This document shows, in pieces, positions 58,393 to 64,000 of a stretch of 64,000 nt of DNA; the stretch's first letter is position 1; every line of letters begins with the position of its first letter. Location of the stretch: NCBI RefSeq assembly GCF_017939625.1, contig NZ_JAGKTC010000002.1:735592-799591 (forward strand), written 5' to 3'. The notes under the pieces were generated by a model. That model was given only the letters and a program-made list of their open reading frames with translations. It was not told the DNA's origin and made no database searches. The translations under genes were made by a program, and so were the position numbers. Origin of the DNA: Pseudoxanthomonas helianthi (lineage in GTDB: Bacteria > Pseudomonadota > Gammaproteobacteria > Xanthomonadales > Xanthomonadaceae).

Positions 58393-58433
58393 CTCAGGCG
58401 TCGGCGCGTGCCGGGGCCACAACGGGAATCCTA

Positions 58434-59060
58434 ATGAGCATCGAGACCAAAGCCCTGAACCTCGTGCCGATGGTGGTCGAACAGACCAGCCGCGGCGAGC
58501 GCGCCTACGACATCTATTCGCGCCTGTTGAAGGAGCGGGTGATCTTCCTGGTCGGCGGCGTCGACGACCACGTCGCCAACGTGATCGTCGCCCAGATGCT
58601 GTTCCTGGAAGCGGAGAACCCGGAAAAGGACATCAGCTTCTACATCAACTCGCCCGGCGGCATCGTCACCGCCGGCATGGCGATCTACGACACCATGCAG
58701 TACATCAAGCCGGATGTCAGCACCATCTGCGTCGGCCAGGCGGCCAGCATGGGCGCGGTGTTGTTGGCCGCGGGCGCCAAGGGCAAGCGCTATGCGCTGC
58801 CGAATTCGCGGGTGATGATCCACCAGCCGCTGGGCGGCTTCCAGGGCCAGGCCACGGACATCGACATCCACGCCCGTGAAATCCTGACCATGCGCCAGCG
58901 CCTGAACGAGATCCTGGCCAAGCACACCGGCCAGTCGCTGGAAACCATCGCCCGCGACACCGAACGCGACAACTTCAAGAGCGCCGCCGAAGCCCAGGCC
59001 TATGGCCTGGTCGACCAGGTGCTGGAGCGGCGTCCGGACGATTCCATCCAGGCGGCATAA
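58434..59060 (+). CDS. clpP: ATP-dependent Clp protease proteolytic subunit
   Basis: A 208-residue serine peptidase that forms the ClpP tetradecamer. Catalytic Ser in [11 protein letters not shown], His in VMIHQPLGG and Asp in the later DTERDNF helix. The N-terminal propeptide region is short ([17 protein letters not shown]). It lies 41 nt after tig and 127 nt before clpX. Confidence 0.98.
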   Translation: MSIETKALNLVPMVVEQTSRGERAYDIYSRLLKERVIFLVGGVDDHVANVIVAQMLFLEAENPEKDISFYINSPGGIVTAGMAIYDTMQYIKPDVSTICVGQAASMGAVLLAAGAKGKRYALPNSRVMIHQPLGGFQGQATDIDIHAREILTMRQRLNEILAKHTGQSLETIARDTERDNFKSAAEAQAYGLVDQVLERRPDDSIQAA

Positions 59061-59187
59061 GCCTGGACGAAGCGGCGAAACCATTGTTTTCGCACGGGTT
59101 CCCGGGCGGACTGGCGTCCCCCGGGCCCTGTGCTATTCTCGAATCGAATCCCCCGCCGGAAGGGCGGGTCAAGCGGGTAAGCAAGGC

Positions 59188-60471
<1,284 letters not shown>

Positions 60472-60523
60472 GCCCGGCGGGGCCTTGCGATTCAAGGCCT
60501 TCCGCCATTTCACTTCGCGCTCA

Positions 60524-60552
60524 CTTGCATCCCGGACGCAATGGCCCCATAA
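60524..60552 (+). promoter_or_regulatory. sigma-32-like heat-shock promoter of lon
   Basis: CTTGCAT (60524-60530), a 14-bp spacer, then CCCCATAA (60545-60552). This fits the RpoH consensus CTTGAAA-N13/14-CCCCATnT closely. The -10 half also forms the left arm of a 10-bp hairpin (60539-60563) that may end clpX transcripts. Confidence 0.7.
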
Positions 60553-60603
60553 CGGGGCCATTGGCGTTTCGGCGCCCCGAAAATCCGTAGTCCAGGAGCC
60601 CCC

Positions 60604-63042
<2,439 letters not shown>

Positions 63043-63073
63043 ACGATAAATCTGCGTTCGTCGCTGAATATGC

Positions 63074-63100
63074 AAAACCGCCTGTTTTCAGGCGGTTTTT
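63074..63100 (+). terminator. terminator of lon
   Basis: An 11-bp stem AAAACCGCCTG/CAGGCGGTTTT with a TTTT loop and a T-tail at 63096-63100. Confidence 0.9.
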
Positions 63101-63102
63101 GC

Positions 63103-63132
63103 TTGCGCCGGCAACGCCGCGGCTGGTATAAA
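63103..63132 (+). promoter_or_regulatory. candidate promoter of the HU gene
   Basis: TTGCGC (63103-63108) and TATAAA (63127-63132) at 18-bp spacing, directly after the lon terminator. The leader would be about 120 nt. Confidence 0.55.
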
Positions 63133-63258
63133 TCCGTCGCTCGAATCGCCTGCCGGGAAGCAAGGCCAGGCCTGTCCGCCGGATTCCGTTGCGCCGCAGC
63201 GCGCCCGACAATCCGATCCACGATCCGCGGCAAAGAAGCCGCACAGGGAGCCAAATAG

Positions 63259-63531
63259 ATGAACAAATCCGAATTGATCGATTACGTCGCCGATGCCGCA
63301 GGCCTCAGCAAGGCCGATGCCGGCCGCGCCGTCGAAGCCGTCGTCGCGGGCGTCACCGGTGCGCTGAAGCAGGGCGATACCGTCGCCGTCGTCGGTTTCG
63401 GTACCTTCCAGGTCCGCGCACGCGCTGCCCGTACCGGCCGCAACCCGAAGACCAAGGAAACCATCCAGATCCCGGCTTCGAAGAATCCGGTGTTCAAGGC
63501 TGGCAAAGCGCTGAAGGATGCCGTAAACTAG
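63259..63531 (+). CDS. hupB: DNA-binding protein HU-beta
   Basis: A 90-residue nucleoid protein. [21 protein letters not shown], the [23 protein letters not shown] arm region (seen in pieces) with the DNA-intercalating Pro, and the C-terminal [14 protein letters not shown] identify HU. ATG 63259 has AGGGAG upstream. Its position directly after lon is the standard HupB location. Confidence 0.97.
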   Translation: MNKSELIDYVADAAGLSKADAGRAVEAVVAGVTGALKQGDTVAVVGFGTFQVRARAARTGRNPKTKETIQIPASKNPVFKAGKALKDAVN

Positions 63532-63572
63532 TCAACTCGCCGCCGGGCATCGGCCTGTCGGCAAAAGCACCC

Positions 63573-63647
63573 GGGTGCTTAGCTCAGCGGTAGAGCGTCT
63601 CCCTTACAAGGAGAGGGTCGGGGGTTCGAAACCCTCAGCACCCACCA
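63573..63647 (+). tRNA. tRNA-Val (anticodon TAC)
   Basis: A 75-nt cloverleaf with acceptor GGGTGCT/AGCACCC, anticodon loop CTTACAA and encoded CCA. Confidence 0.95.
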
Positions 63648-63683
63648 AGTTCGGGCAATCCGGAAGCTTCCAGTTTCAAGCGC

Positions 63684-63760
63684 GGAGTGGTAGTTCAGTC
63701 GGTTAGAATGCTGGCCTGTCACGCCGGAGGTCGCGGGTTCGAGTCCCGTCCACTCCGCCA
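63684..63760 (+). tRNA. tRNA-Asp (anticodon GTC)
   Basis: A 77-nt cloverleaf with acceptor GGAGTGG/CCACTCC, anticodon loop CTGTCAC and encoded CCA, 36 nt after tRNA-Val. Confidence 0.95.
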
Positions 63761-63766
63761 CTTGTC

Positions 63767-63795
63767 AAAAAGCCCCGCTTCGGCGGGGCTTTTTC
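63767..63795 (+). terminator. terminator after tRNA-Val/tRNA-Asp
   Basis: A 12-bp stem AAAAAGCCCCGC/GCGGGGCTTTTT with a TTCG tetraloop. The T-tract continues as TCTTTG. Confidence 0.9.
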
Positions 63796-63849
63796 TTTGC
63801 CCGCTTTCCGGGCGTAGCATGCTGCGGACCAAAACCGCCGGGGAAGCGC

Positions 63850-64000
63850 ATGCGCAGCATCTTCTTGATCGTCGTTGTGGTTTGCCAGTTCTGGCTGGGC
63901 TGCGCCTGGGCGCAGGAACCGGCCGCGGCTGCGAAGAAGGAGTACGACGCTGCGCTGGCGAAATCGGTCGGCGCCGACGAGCACGGCATGCGCAGCTACG
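63850..64000 (+). CDS. secreted protein, 5' part only (cut by the window edge)
   Basis: About 50 codons from ATG 63850. A signal peptide (MRSIFLIVVVVCQFWLGCAWA) is followed by QEPAAAAKKEYDAALAKSVGADEHGMRSY. The stretch after the signal has a faint likeness to YciI-like exported proteins, but the fragment is too short to classify. A weak GGGGAAG ribosome site lies 5-10 nt upstream. Confidence 0.65.
   Translation, partial: MRSIFLIVVVVCQFWLGCAWAQEPAAAAKKEYDAALAKSVGADEHGMRSY

Overview
The window is a G+C-rich chromosomal segment from a gammaproteobacterium of the Xanthomonadaceae/Lysobacteraceae (Lysobacter, Luteimonas or Pseudoxanthomonas-like; genus not resolved). The basis is the protein sequences, the gene order (murJ-ribF-ileS-lspA-ispH, rpsP-rimM-trmD-rplS, tig-clpP-clpX-lon-hup), an NAD-type isocitrate dehydrogenase, and many intergenic palindromes that begin GTAG and end CTAC or carry a TTCTCCC core. 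No rRNA, prophage, CRISPR array or intact insertion sequence was seen. Most of the window is housekeeping DNA with small accessory insertions.

Layout. 0-8 kb: rpsT (minus) diverges from murJ, then ribF, ileS, lspA and ispH. Between murJ and ribF sits an A+T-richer pocket that encodes a 54-residue peptide with a double-glycine leader. 8-11.7 kb: a GMC-type flavoprotein, tRNA-Thr(CGT), tRNA-Ala(CGC) and radA. 11.7-16.6 kb: a minus-strand marR / outer-membrane factor / emrA / emrB drug-efflux operon whose promoter is covered by two perfect palindromes. 16.6-19.3 kb: a four-gene minus-strand operon (NTF2-like, GNAT, nitrilase, ypjD). 19.4-24 kb: ffh, a class IV aminotransferase, and the rpsP-rimM-trmD-rplS operon. 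24-30.6 kb: mfd, a DUF4242 protein, a GNAT protein, a DUF808 membrane protein and rlmJ, all minus.

30.6-36.6 kb is the creBCD two-component locus. It is interrupted: a 5' fragment of creB lies next to rlmJ, then a serine beta-lactamase-family gene, then intact creB, creC and creD. A cre-tag-like site precedes creD. 36.6-40 kb: PAP2 phosphatase, glycosyltransferase and a secreted M20 peptidase. 39.9-50.5 kb is almost all minus strand: tag, a pyrimidine-dimer-glycosylase-like gene, aldo/keto reductase, GST, ppx, ppk, phoR, phoB and a BepA-like M48 protease. This joins phosphate sensing (a Pho box lies upstream of phoB) to polyphosphate metabolism. Between ppk and phoR is a 265-bp palindromic mosaic that could fold like a cloverleaf and that supplies the end of phoR.

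50.7-55.6 kb: glutaredoxin, HD-domain hydrolase, AhpD-like protein, icd, NhaC-type antiporter and a BI-1 family protein. 55.8-56.5 kb: tRNAs for Pro, Arg, His, Lys and Leu, with a duplicated tRNA-Lys 3' end plus terminator. 56.6-64 kb: a YjbR-like protein, the protein quality-control set tig-clpP-clpX-lon (with a sigma-32-like promoter before lon), the HU gene, tRNA-Val and tRNA-Asp, and the start of a secreted protein cut by the window edge.

The best candidates for something undescribed are the orphan double-glycine peptide, the beta-lactamase insertion between two creB 5' ends, and the cloverleaf-like mosaic that encodes the PhoR tail.
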